From Sinonovacula constricta (Eukaryota; Mollusca; Bivalvia; Cardiida; Solecurtidae): 64,000 bases of DNA. A program made the position numbers and the translations under genes. The stretch spans positions 27,454,248 to 27,518,247 of the forward strand of contig CM017572.1 in the NCBI GenBank assembly GCA_007844125.1, read 5' to 3'. Every line of letters begins with the position of its first letter. Positions within the stretch are counted from its first letter, which is position 1. Positions 16,001 through 30,200 of the stretch are shown here, piece by piece. The notes under the pieces are model-generated. The model saw only the letters and a program-made list of their open reading frames with translations. It was not told the DNA's origin and did not search any database.

Positions 16001-19000
16001 TAAGCGTTGTGTCAGTTATGACAATGATACAGTCCGCTCATAATTCTGATGTTAATCACTCTAAGCGTTGTGTCAGTTATGACTGAGATACAGTCCGCTC
16101 ATAATTCTGATGTTACTCAATCTAAGGGTTGTGTCAGTTATGACTGAGATACAGTCCGCTGATAATTCTGATGTTACTCTAAGCGTTGTGTCAGTTATGA
16201 CTGAGATACAGTCCGCTCATAATTCTGATGTTACTCAAGCTAAGCATTGTGTCAGTTATGACTGAGATACAGTCTACTCATAATTCTGATGTTATTCACT
16301 CTAAGCGCTGTGTAAGTTATGACTGAGATACAGTCCGCTCAAAATTCTGATGTTACTCACTCTAAGTGCTCTGTCAGTTATGATTGAGATACAATCCGTT
16401 CATTATTCTGATGTTACTGACTCTTTGCATTGTCTCGGTTATGACTGAGATACAGTCTGCTCACAATTCTGATCCTACTCACTCTAAGCGTTGGGTCAGT
16501 TACGACTGAGATACAGTCCGCTCATAATTCTGATGTTACTCACTCTAAGCGTTGTGTCAGTTATGACTAAGATACAGTCCGATCATAATTCTGATGTTAC
16601 TCACTCTAAGCGATGTGTCAGTTATGACTGAGATACAGTCCGCTCATAATTCTGATGTTACTCTAAGCGTTGTGTCAGTTATTACTGAGATACAGTCTAC
16701 TCATAATTCTGATGTTACTCACTCTAAGCGCTGTGTCAGTTATGACTGAGAGACAGTCCACTCATAATTCTGATATAATTCACTCTAAGCGTTGTGTCAG
16801 TTGTAACTGACATACAGCCCGCGCATAATTATGATGTTTTTCACTCTAAGCGCTGTGTAACTTATGACTGAGATACAGTCTGCTCATAATTCTGATGTTA
16901 CTCACTCTAAGCGTTGTTTCAGTTTTGACTGAGATACAGTCCGCTCTTAATTCTGATGTTACTCACTCTAAGCGTTGTCAGGTATAACTGAGATACAGTC
17001 TGTTCATAATTCTGATGTTACTCACTCTAAGCGCTGTGTAAGTTATGACTGAGATACAGTCCGCTCATAATTCTGATGTTACTTACTCTAAGCGTTGTGT
17101 TAATTATGACTGAGATACAGTCCACTCATAATTCTGATGTTACTCACGCTAAGCGTTGGGTCAGTTATAATTGAGATACAGTCCACTCATAACTTTGATG
17201 TTACTCACTCTAAGCGTTGTGCCAGTTATGACTATGATACACTACGCTCACAATTCTGATGTTACTCTAAGCGTTGGGTCAGTTATGACTGAGATACAGT
17301 CCGCTTATAATTCTGATGTTACTCACTCGAAACGCTGTGTCAGTTATGACTGAGAAACAGTCCGCTCATAATTCTGATGTTACTCACGCTAAGCATTGTG
17401 TCAGTTATACCTAAGATACAGTCCACTCATAACTTTGATGTTACTCACTCTAATCGTTGTGTCAGTTATGACTGAGATACAGTCCACTCATAAATCTGAT
17501 GTTACTTACTCCAAGCGTTGTCAGTTATAACTGAGATACAGGCTGTTCATAATTCTGATGTCAGTCACTCTAAGTGCTGTGTAAGTTATGACTGAGATAC
17601 AGTCCACTCATAATTCTGATGTTACTCAATCTAAGCGCTGTGTAACTTATGACTGAGATACAGTCCGCTCATCATTCTGATGTTACTCACACTAAGCCTT
17701 GTGTCTGTTATAACTGAGATACAGTCTGCTCATAATTCTGATGTTACTCACTCTAAGCATTGTTACATTTAATGACTGAGATACAATCTGCCCATAATTC
17801 TGATGTTACTCGCTCTAAACATTGTGTCAGTTATGACTATGATACAGTCCGCTCACAATTCTGATGTTACTCTAAGCGTTGTGTCAGTTATGACTGAAAT
17901 ACAGTCCGCTCATAATTCTGATGTTACTTTAAGCGTTGTGTCAGTTATGACTGAGATACAGTCCATTCATAATTCTGCTGTTACTCTAAGCGAAGTGTCA
18001 GTTATAACTGAGATACAGTCCGCTCATAATTCTGGTTACTCACTTTAAGCGTTGTCAGTTATAACTGAGTTACAGTTCACTCATAATTCTGATGTCACTC
18101 ACTCTAAGCGCTGTGTAAGTTATCACTGAGATACAGTCCACTCACAATTCTGATGTTACTCACTTTAAGCGTTGTCAGTTATAACTGAGTTACAGTTCAC
18201 TCATAATTCTGATGTCACTCACTCTAAGCGCTGTGTAAGTTATCACTGAGATACAGTCCACTCACAATTCTGATGTTTCTCACTCTAAGCGCTGGGTAAG
18301 TTATGACTGAGATACATTCGGCTCATAATTCTGATGTTAATCACTCTAAGCGTTGTGTCAGTTATGACTGAGATACAGTCCGCTCATAATTCTGATGTTA
18401 CTCAATCGAAGCGTTGTGTCAGTTGTAACTGAGATACAGTCCGCTCTTAATTCTGATGTTACTCACGCTAAGCGTTGTGTCAGTTATAACTGAGATACAG
18501 TCCGCTCTTAATTCTAATGTTACTCACTCTAAGCGTTGTGTCAGTTATGACAATGATACAGTCCGCTCATAATTCTGATGTTAATCACTCTAAGCGTTGT
18601 GTCAGTTATGACTGAGATACAGTCCGCTCATAATTCTGATGTTACTCAATCTAAGGGTTGTGTCAGTTGTAACTGAGATACAGTTCGCTCTTAATTCTAA
18701 TGTTACTCACGCTAAGTGTTGTGTCAGTTATAACTGAGATACAGTCCGCTCTTAATTCTAATGTTACTCACTCTAAGCATTGTGTCAGTTATGACTGAGA
18801 TACAGTCCGCTCACAATTCTGATGTTAATCACTCTAAGCGTTGTCTCGGTTATGACTGAGATACCGTCCGCTCACGATTCTAATCTTACTCAATCTAAGC
18901 GTTGTGTCAGTTGTAACTAAGATACAGTCCGCTCTTAATTCTGATGTTACTCACTCTAAGCATTGTGTCAGATATGACTGAGATAGAGTCCGCTCATAAT

Positions 19001-22000
19001 TCTGATGTTACTTACACTAAGCGTTGTCTCGGTTATGACTGAGATACCGTCCGCTCACGATTCTAATCTTACTCACTCTAAGCGATGTGCCAGTTATGAC
19101 TGAGATACAGTCCGCTTACCATTCTGATGTTACTCACTCTAAGCGCTGTGTAAGTTATGACTGAGATACATTCCGCTCGTAACTCTGATGTTACTCACTC
19201 TAAGCGTTGTGTCAGTTTTGACTGAGATAAAGTCCGCTCATAATACTGATGTTACTCACTCTAAGCCTTGTGTTAGTTATGATTGAGATACAGTCCGTTC
19301 ATAATTCTGATGTTACTAACTCTAAGCATTGTATCAGTTATGACTTAGATACAGTCCGCTCACAATTCTGATGTTACTTACTCTAAGCGCTGTGTAAGTT
19401 ATGACTAAGATACAGTCTGTTCATAATTCTGATGTTACTCACTCTAAGCGTTGTGTCAGTTATTACTGAGATACAGTCCGCTCATAATTCTGATGTTACT
19501 CACTCTAAGCGCTGTCTAAGCGCAGTGTAAGTTATGACTGAGATACAGTCTGCTCATAATTCTGATGTTACTCACTCTAAGCGCTGGGTAAGTTATGACT
19601 GAGATACAGTCCGCTCATAATTCTGATGTTACTCACTCTAAGCCTTGTGTCAGTTATGACAGAGATACAGTCCGCCCACAATTCTGATGTTACTCACTCT
19701 AGGCTTTGTCTCGGTTATGACTGAGATACAGTCCGCCCATAATTCTGATGTTACTCACTCTAAGCGCTGTCTCGGTTATGACTAAGATACAGTCTGCCCA
19801 TAATTCTGATGTTACTCACTCTAAGCATTGTCTCGGTTATGGCTGAGATACAGTCCACTCATAATTCTGATGTTACTCACTCTAAGCGCTGTGTAAATTA
19901 TGCTTATCGGTTATGACTAAGATACAGTCTGCCCATTATTCTGGTGTTACTCACTCTAAGCATTGTCTCGGTTATGGCTGAGATACAGTCCACTCATAAT
20001 TCTGATGTTACTCTAAGCGTTGTGTCAGTTATGACTGAGATACTGTCTACTCATAATTCTGATGTTACCCACACTAAGCGCTGTGTCAGTTATGACTGAG
20101 ATACAGTCCGCTCATAATTCTGATGTTACTCACGCTAAGCGTTGTGTCAGTTATAACTTAGATACAGTCCACTCATAACTTTGATGTTACTCACTCTAAG
20201 CGTTTTCAGTTATAACTGAGATACAATCTGTTCATAATTCTGATGTTACTCAGTCTAAGCGCTGTGTACGTAATGACTGAGATACAGTCCGCTCATAATT
20301 CTGATTTTACTTACTCTAAGCAATGTGTAAGTTATGACTGAGATACAGTCCGCTCACAATTCTGATGTTACTTACTCTAAGCGCTCTGTCAGTTATGACT
20401 GAGATACAGTTCACTCATAATTCTGATGTTACTCACTGTAAGCATTGTGTCAGTTATGACTGAGATATAGTCCGTTCATAATTCCGATGTTACTCACTCT
20501 AAGCATTGTGTCAGTTATGACTGAGATACAGTCCGCTCATAATTCTGATGTTACTCACTCTAAGCATTGTGTCAGTTATGACTGAGATACAGTCCGCTCA
20601 TAATTCTGATGTTACTCACTCTAAGCATTGTGTCAGTTGTGTCTGAGATACAGTCCGCTCATAATTCTGATGTTACTTACTGTAAGCATTGTGTCAGTTG
20701 TGACTGAGATACAGTCCGCTCATAATTCTGATGTTACTCACTCTAAGCATTGTGTCAGTTGTGACTGAGATACAGTCCGCTCATAATTCTGATGTTACTC
20801 ACTGTAAGCATTGTGTCAGTTATGACTGAGATACAGTCCGCTCGTAATTTTGATGTTACTCACTCTAAGCATTGTGTCAGTTGTGACTGAGATACAGTCC
20901 GCTCATAATTCTGATGTTACTCACTCTAAGCATTGTGTCACTTGTGACTGAGATACAGTCCGCTCATAATTCTGATGTTACTCACTCTAAGCATTGTGTC
21001 AGTTGTGACTGAGATACAGTCCGCTCATAATTCTGATGTTACTTACTGTAATCATTGTGTCAGTTATGACTGAGATACAGTCCGCTCATAATTCTGATGT
21101 TACTCACTCTAAGCATTGTGTCAGTTGTGAATGAGATACAGTCCGCTCATAATTCTGATGTTACTTACTGTAAGCATGGTCTTGTTCATGACTGAGAAAC
21201 TGTCTGCTCACAATTCTGAAATTACTTTGAATATTATGTTGTTTATCACTTAGATAGATTCTGCTCATAATTCTGATATTACTTTAAGCATACTGTTTTG
21301 GTAAAATTGGAGGTTAAGATTATATGAGAAATGCTGAAAGGAAGAGACACCTGGAATGGAAGAGGGAGGAAAAGATATGCTTGGGGCATATAGATAATGC
21401 GAACGGGTGCTAGAGTGAGAGAGAGGAAGAAGACTCTAAGCAAACAATAAGGTAAAGTTTAAAACAAATGTTCTGGAGAGATGTTTGAAAGCATTTATTT
21501 CTCTTACTCATAATATAAGCATAGCCATAGATAAGATTGACATTTTGGTTAATATGCCTCTTTTTTATAATGACATATTTCACATACATTAACCATGTTT
21601 AGTTGAACATATGTTTAATAGAGGTATCAGGCTTGTAAAAGATATTTTAAATTATAATGGAGCTTTTTTAAGTTTGGAATCAACTGAATGCAGTATAGGT
21701 TCAGATTCTTTTTTTTAATTACCACTGTCTTAATAGTGCAATCTTATCATATATAAAAATGAAACATATCTGCTTTAACAAAGACTCTGGTTAAACATAT
21801 ACATCCATGTACTCCATATCATGCGAACATTGTATTAACAACATATTTTAATAAACAAGTGTATAGATTATATATTGAAAATAATGAAACAAAAATGGAT
21901 AAATATATATAAAAATATAACCTTAAAATTGGAAGTGTGTTTATGGCTCTGTTTTTAAATAAACAAAAGATACATATTCCCAATGGTTTAATACCAGAAT

Positions 22001-25000
22001 TGTAGAGAGAATTCTTGGAACAAAACTATTTGAAGAAAAAAATTAACATTTCAAACAGGCCATTATTCTGCTTTTGCAATTTTAGAGAGGAAACATTGTC
22101 ACATCTTTTTGTGAGCATTCAAAACTAAAAGATATTTGCCTTTTTAGCTCACCCGAGTACAACGCGCTCGAGGTAAGCTTTTCTCATACTCCTTCCGGCG
22201 TTTGTCGTGCGGCGTCAACATTTTATCTTGTGAAGACACTAGAGGTTATTGTTTTTATCCAATCTTCATTAAACTTGGTCAGAATATTTGTCTGCATGAA
22301 ATCTTGGATGAGTTCATTATTGGGTCACCTGGGGTCAAAAACTAGGACAAAAGGTCTAATTTTAGGGAAAAATTCTGAACACATTAGAGACCATATTTAT
22401 AGCCCAATCTTCACCAACCTTGGTCAGAATGTTTGGCTGCATGAAATGTTGAATGAGTTCCTAACTTGGTCAGGTGTAGTCAGAAAGTAGGTCACTAGGT
22501 CAAATCTTTTTAAAAAGCTTGTGACCACACTAGAGGCCACATTTATAGGCCAATCTTCATCAAACTTGGCCAGAATCGTTGTCTCCATAAAATCTTGGAG
22601 GAGTTTGTTATTGGGTCACATGGGGTCAAAAAGTAGGTCACTGGGTCAGATCTTAGCAAAAGCTTGCGAACACGCTAGACGACACGAAAGTCTTGTTTAC
22701 TGCCATTCCGTGCTCTATGATAATAATAAAAGTTTCAAACAGAAATAATCAAGCTGCTATCTTTTTTAATTATACGACGAATGGTTTTGATTACTGATTG
22801 TGTGTAGGTAGGAGTATCCTTGAAACAAGATAGTAGATAGTGCAGTCACAGATAATATTTACTAATTAGGAATATGCCTAGTCTGCATACTCCATTTACT
22901 GTGGTATATTGTTTACCACATCATCAAGCAAAATATTCACTTTTTGTTTACTTTTTATATCTCAAAAAGAGAGATGGACGCCCGAGAAGAAAAACGATTT
23001 AACATAATTTAAAATTTAATAAAATATCATAACTGTAGTCGACAGGCATACATCTAGACAGATCCACATCAGAATTGAACTGATAATCCAACTAAGAATT
23101 GCACTTGCATGGACCAACGCCTTCTATACCAGTCGGCTACATTTTTCCCATTTGTTATCTTATAAATTAGTCCTTTCATCATAATTGAAATAGAACGGAC
23201 TATCCGATTTGTATAACTAATAATAGTAAGACTCTAGTAGTAAAAATAATGGTAATAGTAAAATCAGTACAGTAATATTATTAAAGGTGGCTACAACCTC
23301 AATACCTTTATTAACATAATATTGTTCTGGGAAAGTAATCATCAGGGAGCCTAGCGCAGCATGTCCGGATCAGCCCCTGGGCACGGCCCAAGAATCTTGG
23401 ACCTCGGCAGGGGAAAGTTGGGAGGACTCGACTCTGCAGGCTCCCTTTTAAAAATAAAAATACATGCATGTGATAATGTAGTTAATAGGGACCAATTTTC
23501 CCATATACTGTCATCCAGTGGGTTCTAGCACTGCCGAGGCCCGAGAGGCTCGGGATTGGGTCGGGGGTTGTCGGGAGGACTTGTCTCCGCTGAACCGAAT
23601 ACTATATCTTCTGGACAAGCATATATTAATTATATTATTTGGGTGAAAGATCCACCCCGTATTCATGTACTATACCCATTCATTTTATATTTTAGCAGGT
23701 TTAATTAAACACTGTTAACGACTTATGCGGAGCTACTCGGTTCAGCCATTCGCCATGTCAACCGTATGGAAGGGGGGGGGGGGCAGATGGAGGTTGGGAG
23801 AGTTTCTCTCGCATTGCCTGGGAGACCTAAACATACTCTTGCAGGCGCTCATCCTTCCAATCTGCCAAATATCGCAACGGACTCTGGTCCCGGGCCCAAC
23901 TCCCAATAGAGCCCTCCCACTGGTGGCTTCAGATTGTCCACAGTGTCGAACAATACCTGTACCAGATAACCACAACTCATATTTTAAAGAAAGAACTAAT
24001 GCCGATGCTGTGTTCCTTCTAGCCATAACCGATAATGTTATGAAAATAATATTGTTTGTGTAGTGTTCAAACACCACAAGTCACCATAAATGCAAAAGAA
24101 ATAGCAGCTATTAAACCCACAACCGGGGATATGTACTATTAAATCAAAATACAGAAATAACTGATACATAATACCTTTGAAAGATCCTTCAATCCAATTT
24201 ATTTTATGGAAATATAATCAAAATACATAAGGGGTTAGCACTTTTAGCCATCCGGATGGAAAAAAGCCCATACACAGGCTTTTAGCCATCCCTGGACCGT
24301 TATCCTCGGATTTTATCCCGAGAAAAGGCAAAGTCGGCCATCCGCTAGGGTTATATCTGCTTTCCGCTTAACTTACGAATATTAGATGTTCCATACCGTG
24401 AAATTGACCCGGTGTTCTATTTTTGTAGTTTGTGCGTGTAATTGTTTAGCATTGGTACAATGCCATGGTTTTATAAGTTCGATTATCGACAATGAAAATT
24501 GTACACGTAATTATATTGACGTTTCTAGATAATGTTAATTGGGCACTTTTCTTAAACCATAGGTTATATAGTGTTAATTCTGTGAATCGAAAATAGCATC
24601 ACTATATGCTTTTGACGTATATTAATTGCTTTGTTAAGAAATCAAATAATAATTGAAGAAATAATTATGAAATAACGGTATTTAATTGAAATATTATATA
24701 AATTGTAAGTCTTCGAGATGAAAAGTTATTAGTATACAGTTGGGTTGGGATAATAAACTTATTCGTCCGTACGTGCATTATGGTCACCGCCCCCACATGC
24801 CCGATGTTAAAGTATATCAAAACGTCCAGTTATTTATTGGTGGAGAAAGGCCACAGACATATGTCTGGGTAAAACCACCGGCGCACCGCAGGTCAGCTGG
24901 AAAACCTTCCCGCATTACAGTCATCGCCCTGACCGGTACTCGAACCCATGCGTCGAGGGCTGAGGAGTTTCAAGTCAGTGCCTGTAACCGCTCGCCCACG

Positions 25001-26671
25001 GGTGCCCATGCAATAAGGATTGTGTAATCGTGTACCGTACTGTCTTATTCACAGCAGGTGACATCAGCAATGTGTCATACAGCCTGGTACGATATCAGTC
25101 AAAATATGAAAAAGAGATATTAAATCACGTTTATTGTATTAACTTCATAGTGTAAAGTGTATTCCGCGTACCATTTCTTATTTTTTCCAATTCATGGCTA
25201 ACCCATTGATAAGCAAGTAAAATAACTAAAATAAATATCAAAATATTTTTATTCTATTTTTCTAATGTCAAATTATTATACATAAAGCATCATATAGGAA
25301 GAAGCTGCTTTAATTGGCATAACCGCTATTTGAGACAAAGTTATAATCAAATTAAGAATTGCGTTATGCTTTTAAATTAATAAAAAGAAGCAGTTGTTAT
25401 AGTAGTAGAAATAAAAGGTAGTATTAGATGTAGTAGTGGTGGTGGTGGTGGTGTAGGTAGTAGTAGTCGTAGTAGTAGAAGTATTTGAAGTAGTAGTAGT
25501 AGTAGAAGATGTAGTAGAAATGATTTTCTTAAAAACAATCAACATATGAGAAAAGCAATGTTAACTGACTGTAAATCTGAATAAGATGTAATTATCGATA
25601 GCTTCAAATGAAACTGTATAGATGTTTATGCAAATTAAAATATTATGATTTGAGGCAGGATTATGCTGTTCGACAAAAAACAAACAACTATGCACATACA
25701 GGCATTAAGATAATAACCAAATAATCGTATATCATCCTTATATCGAATCAGGTATTTATTTACACAGTATATATTGTCAATCTATAGAGAATATTAACCC
25801 GACTAAGCTATATATTTCATGAAACGCTAATCGGTATTGTGAACAGTTCAAACACAATCTAGCATAAATGCTGGTATATATATGCGCATAAAATTAAAAC
25901 ATTTAAGATGTTGTTGACATATTGCCATAAATCAATGTTCTTGAGCATTAATAATGCGTAATAAATTTATCTTTAACCACCAAAATAGGTAAACAACTTA
26001 TTACAGAGTGATGTACATGTATAAATATCATTTTAGATTAGCACAACTAAGAACCATTTTAATGAGTTTCTGATAACAAGTACAATGGACATACGATTTC
26101 AACAAACATTATAGAATTGAAGCAACATTATGTCTACAATTATACGTTTTTTGCAAACAAATACAGTGATACATGAATGTCAATTTAGATCAACAGAACA
26201 ATACTCCCTTTTATCTAGTTTCTAAGAGAATAAGTATACGCTTGTTCGTCTTAGATAAAATATGAACCAATCAAAACGCAAGAAACTTTTTGGAGGTGAA
26301 ACAAATGCGTACATATAGCAAACATCCAGACGATTTTTTTATGTTAACAAATCAAAACACTGCTGTTAAAACATGCCACAAAGTAAAATCATATTACTGT
26401 TTTTCACGTTTAAAGTGAAAGATATTAGCAAGAAATCGAACATACGGTATAAGTCGACGGGGTAAGTTATACAATTAGTAATTGTGCTCGAACTCATTAG
26501 TAAAGTTGAAAAATAAATACATATACATTACTTCCAAATGTCAATTCCTCTTAAACACGCATTCTTAAATGTATGCGTTCCTTAATTAGTATATTCGCAT
26601 GAATGAAGTTGTATCCTCTTCGCAAAACTTTTATTACCGACGTCCATATGTATGTATGTATGTATGTGTGT

Positions 26672-26712
<41 letters not shown>

Positions 26713-26876
26713 TGTATGTATGTATGTCTGTCTGTCTGTCTGTCTGTATGTATGTCTGTATGTCTGTATGTATGTCTGTATGTCTGTATGTATGTCTGTA
26801 TGTCTGTATGTATGTATGTATGTATGTATGTATGTCTGTCTGTCTGTATGTATGTATGTCTGTCTGTATGTCTGTA

Positions 26877-26927
<51 letters not shown>

Positions 26928-26963
26928 ATGTATGTCTGTCTGTATGTCTGTATGTCTGTATGT

Positions 26964-27015
<52 letters not shown>

Positions 27016-27191
27016 ATGTATGTATTGTATGTATGTATGTATGTATGTATGTATGTATGTATGTACGCAAATAGACAAACATTACAGACTGACAGACAGA
27101 CAGAAAGACATACATTTCATACCTCTAACCAGAGAAGAAGACAGACAGCCAGCCAGCCAGACAGACAGACGGACGGACGGACGGACGGACG

Positions 27192-27237
<46 letters not shown>

Positions 27238-30200
27238 GCCCATAATATTTAAGGCTGTTTTTTTTTCTATTTTCTTGAGAAATATTCGAGCACAAAAAAT
27301 CTCTGTGGTTTATTAAAAGATATGACTAAAGATCGAAACATCGCTCAACAGTTTGGAATTTGTTTTGATTTCAACACTCATTAAATTAAGCAAAAGTATA
27401 AGCTCTTATTTCTTTGTATAAATTGTGGTCTTATAAGTGCTTGATTAGTTAGATAAAGCGCTTATACCATGACCTGGTCAATTATATTAACAATAATAAT
27501 AATAATGACCCTATGAATTTTATTTTGTTTTTATATTGATGTTTTAATTGGAACATAGTTGTACTCTATTTACATGTACAATTATAATGCATTTCGATAC
27601 ATGTAGTATGATTCCATCTCAGTGATGATCAACGATATTAGCGACCATCTTTGGTGGCAACGTACAGAGATCTTCATATGAACTATACAGATGCGAACGC
27701 TTTATTTTCTATTGTGGTCCAAAACCAATAATTTTTATGTCGTTTTGTCTTTTTTCTTAAGTTAATATATCATTGTTGATCTGCAGTTCTTTCATGGCTT
27801 TACATTTTATAAAGTATGCGCCTTTATAGAAAATAATCATTATCGGTCGCGCAATCTCTTGCATACTTACCCACATGGCCCGCTGTGTTTGTCTGTCAGG
27901 CGATTTTTACATGTACATGCATAGTTGCATCCGCAGTCCGTCGTCTAACCTTTTGTGATCAAATATTCGACATGCTAAACAATACACCTCTTTATATATT
28001 TGATATCTTGTTTAATAGTGTTGCAGGAATGTTAAATTTTGTGATTGTCGCATATCTGTACATTTCATTTTATTATGACGTTTTCATTATATATGTTCAT
28101 TACTAGGATATTTGTGTAAATGGCATTCATACTTTGTATTTATGATGTGCCTAAGCCGTGGCTAACATATTTCGTTTATAACATTTTTGTTTAAAGAGTG
28201 TATCATCTAATACATGTTGACATTAGCTGGCCGTCATCTGACCTTCATGGTCACATATTCGACACCATAACAAAAAAATCTCCATACCTCTTAAATATAT
28301 TGTTTTATATTATTGCAGCTGCAATTGTTCGAAGAAGCCGCCCATTCAAATACGTTGTTTAAATAAGCATGCTCGACCACAGGGTCAATATAACACATTC
28401 ACCATTGAAAACTTATATAACCATATACACAAAGTACATTAACTGTGTATATAAACACTTCTTTTATAATGCTATGGAGAAATAAAGTAAACCTAGAAAT
28501 TAAAACGTATTATATATTTATTTACTATTTGCCAAAAATATAACATAAAATAGATTTAAATTACATGTTACATGACTTAACAATTTATGTTATGGTAGTC
28601 AGTCAGTTTAATCTTTTAAACATCTCATACATTTTAGGAAAAAACAACAACATTAATTTACTAATTCAAAGATATCACTGACAGAAGTTTAAAATCCTTT
28701 AGAAAACATATACCAAGAAAGAGAGAAAATGGCTCAAGTAAAGAGAATATATTTCATTTAAATTTCTAAAGGCACAAGTGGCAGAACGAAACAACATAAT
28801 TCACAAAAATATATATGTAACTTATAACGAGTACATCTACATTTAATTTCAGCTATGTCATTTTTTCAATCTTTTGAACAGAAAAAATGATTTTATTGTA
28901 AATCATACATGGAATCAGGGTGAGTAGTATGGCTGCACTTTTGTTTAACTTAGTATTGTTGTAGTTTGGTGAGTCTATGTTTATTTCTAGCGTGTTTGCG
29001 TGTGACTCGGTATAATTGCTCATACACGAGTCTTCATTTATGCAACATACAATTATATTTAAACTTATATAGATTACTAAAGCTGTAAGCAGGACATTTA
29101 AGATAAGCAATTAATAGTTCAAGGAGTCGCAAATAAATCAACACATGAAAGATGCTTACTAAGCGTGTTTCTACTCCACTCATATAATACCCAACATAGA
29201 AGATGTTACTTCATTACAATAAAAAAATAACACCTTCACAGATTACAGTACAGTTAAAACACAATTACTTATGTAACAATACTATATAATACATCATTCT
29301 TAAGTAGAACTTATAAAACTGTTACCAAATAAGACTTTAAAACAAAACATATGTGCGTATTCCAACCAGGACTGTGTATTTAATCTTTACAGGATTATTC
29401 TTCAAGTTTTCTGGCTTCGTTCTTCATATGTCGACGCCCTACGGAACTGCCATGGAACTGAAAAAAGAACCAACAACTTTGTTTTGTGTAAACAAAGATG
29501 AGTTTGCGATGTCACATATGGTTATTTAAAAAATACGACGTTTTTTTGTAGTACTGTTTTCATTTAGGTGGCTTGACGCAGTATAAGGCTATCGTGATAT
29601 GAACAACGAGCGGTAATGTAAGAATATCAGCCTGTATTAATACATTTGAAAGTCGTGTGAGAAAGATAAGTACATGCCAATCTTCTTCTTCCAATAAAGG
29701 TAAGCAGTGTTCTAGACTGTAATATTGACCTGGTCAAATGTAACAGTCCATTCACTACGAAGAGACATTAGATGAACTAGAGAAGACCTATCAATTACAG
29801 TATTAATATTGGTAGTTGTATGGGCTAAGACCAGCTAAAGCAGGACTATTATTCCTATCTTAAACTTATATGAACCAATGGTATATGGATGAGTTTTTTT
29901 TATAAAAGCGTTACAAAATTATGAAAACTTGAACTTATAACCAATATCTTTCAAGCTGACAATTACGTAATTTGCCTAAAAAGCCGTATATACCACCTTA
30001 AATGCATAGGAAAATAACGGGAATGGAATGTAACTATGCAGCGTGGCGCATACATACCTGTTCTAACAACTTATCCGTTATGTTTCACATTCCTACAGTT
30101 ATGAAAACAATATTGAATAACCAACATCTTCTGAGATCTTTTAATAACTAAATTGGTTGTTTGTTATGGCCTAAAATGCCGTATACCACATTTAATACAA

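Larger units (their letters stand above)
4394..21290 (+). repeat. Satellite A: ~16.9 kb tandem array of a ~61 bp unit inside the TRIM-like intron
   Basis: The unit runs gttactcactctaagcg / ttgtgtcagttatgactg / agatacagtccgctcata / attctgat. Most units are 61 bp; a minority near 57 bp lack one 'actc' step. About 275 units run without interruption by other DNA. Both edges are diverged (4394-4480 and 21180-21290), the interior is a patchwork of higher-order duplications, and the last units before the right edge are the most uniform. Because 61 is not a multiple of 3, the array has no long open frame; the 60-82 codon frames scattered through it are by-products. It lies within the intron between 3829 and 35079, in the transcribed orientation of the host gene if that link is right. 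Confidence 0.97.

Noticed and set aside
7036..18048. Repeated open frames of 60-82 codons (SVMTEIQSAHNSDVT-type repeats) suggesting a repeat protein
   Set aside because: They are translations of the 61-bp satellite. The unit length is not a multiple of three and frames close after a few units; there is no start context or splice logic.
4394..21290. CRISPR-like array
   Set aside because: The units are directly contiguous with no unique spacers, and the DNA is eukaryotic.
22230..22748. Open frames of 75-86 codons
   Set aside because: Lie in a MITE-like repeat with 145-bp units; the same phrase recurs at 55062 with stops.
23725..24077. Opposed 111-112 codon frames in a GC-richer segment
   Set aside because: No splice sites, motif or codon pattern supports either strand; likely an old repeat.
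26551..27316. Cys/Tyr/Val- and Thr/His-rich proteins of 140-237 codons on both strands
   Set aside because: Artefact of the tetranucleotide microsatellite, which is open in several frames at once.
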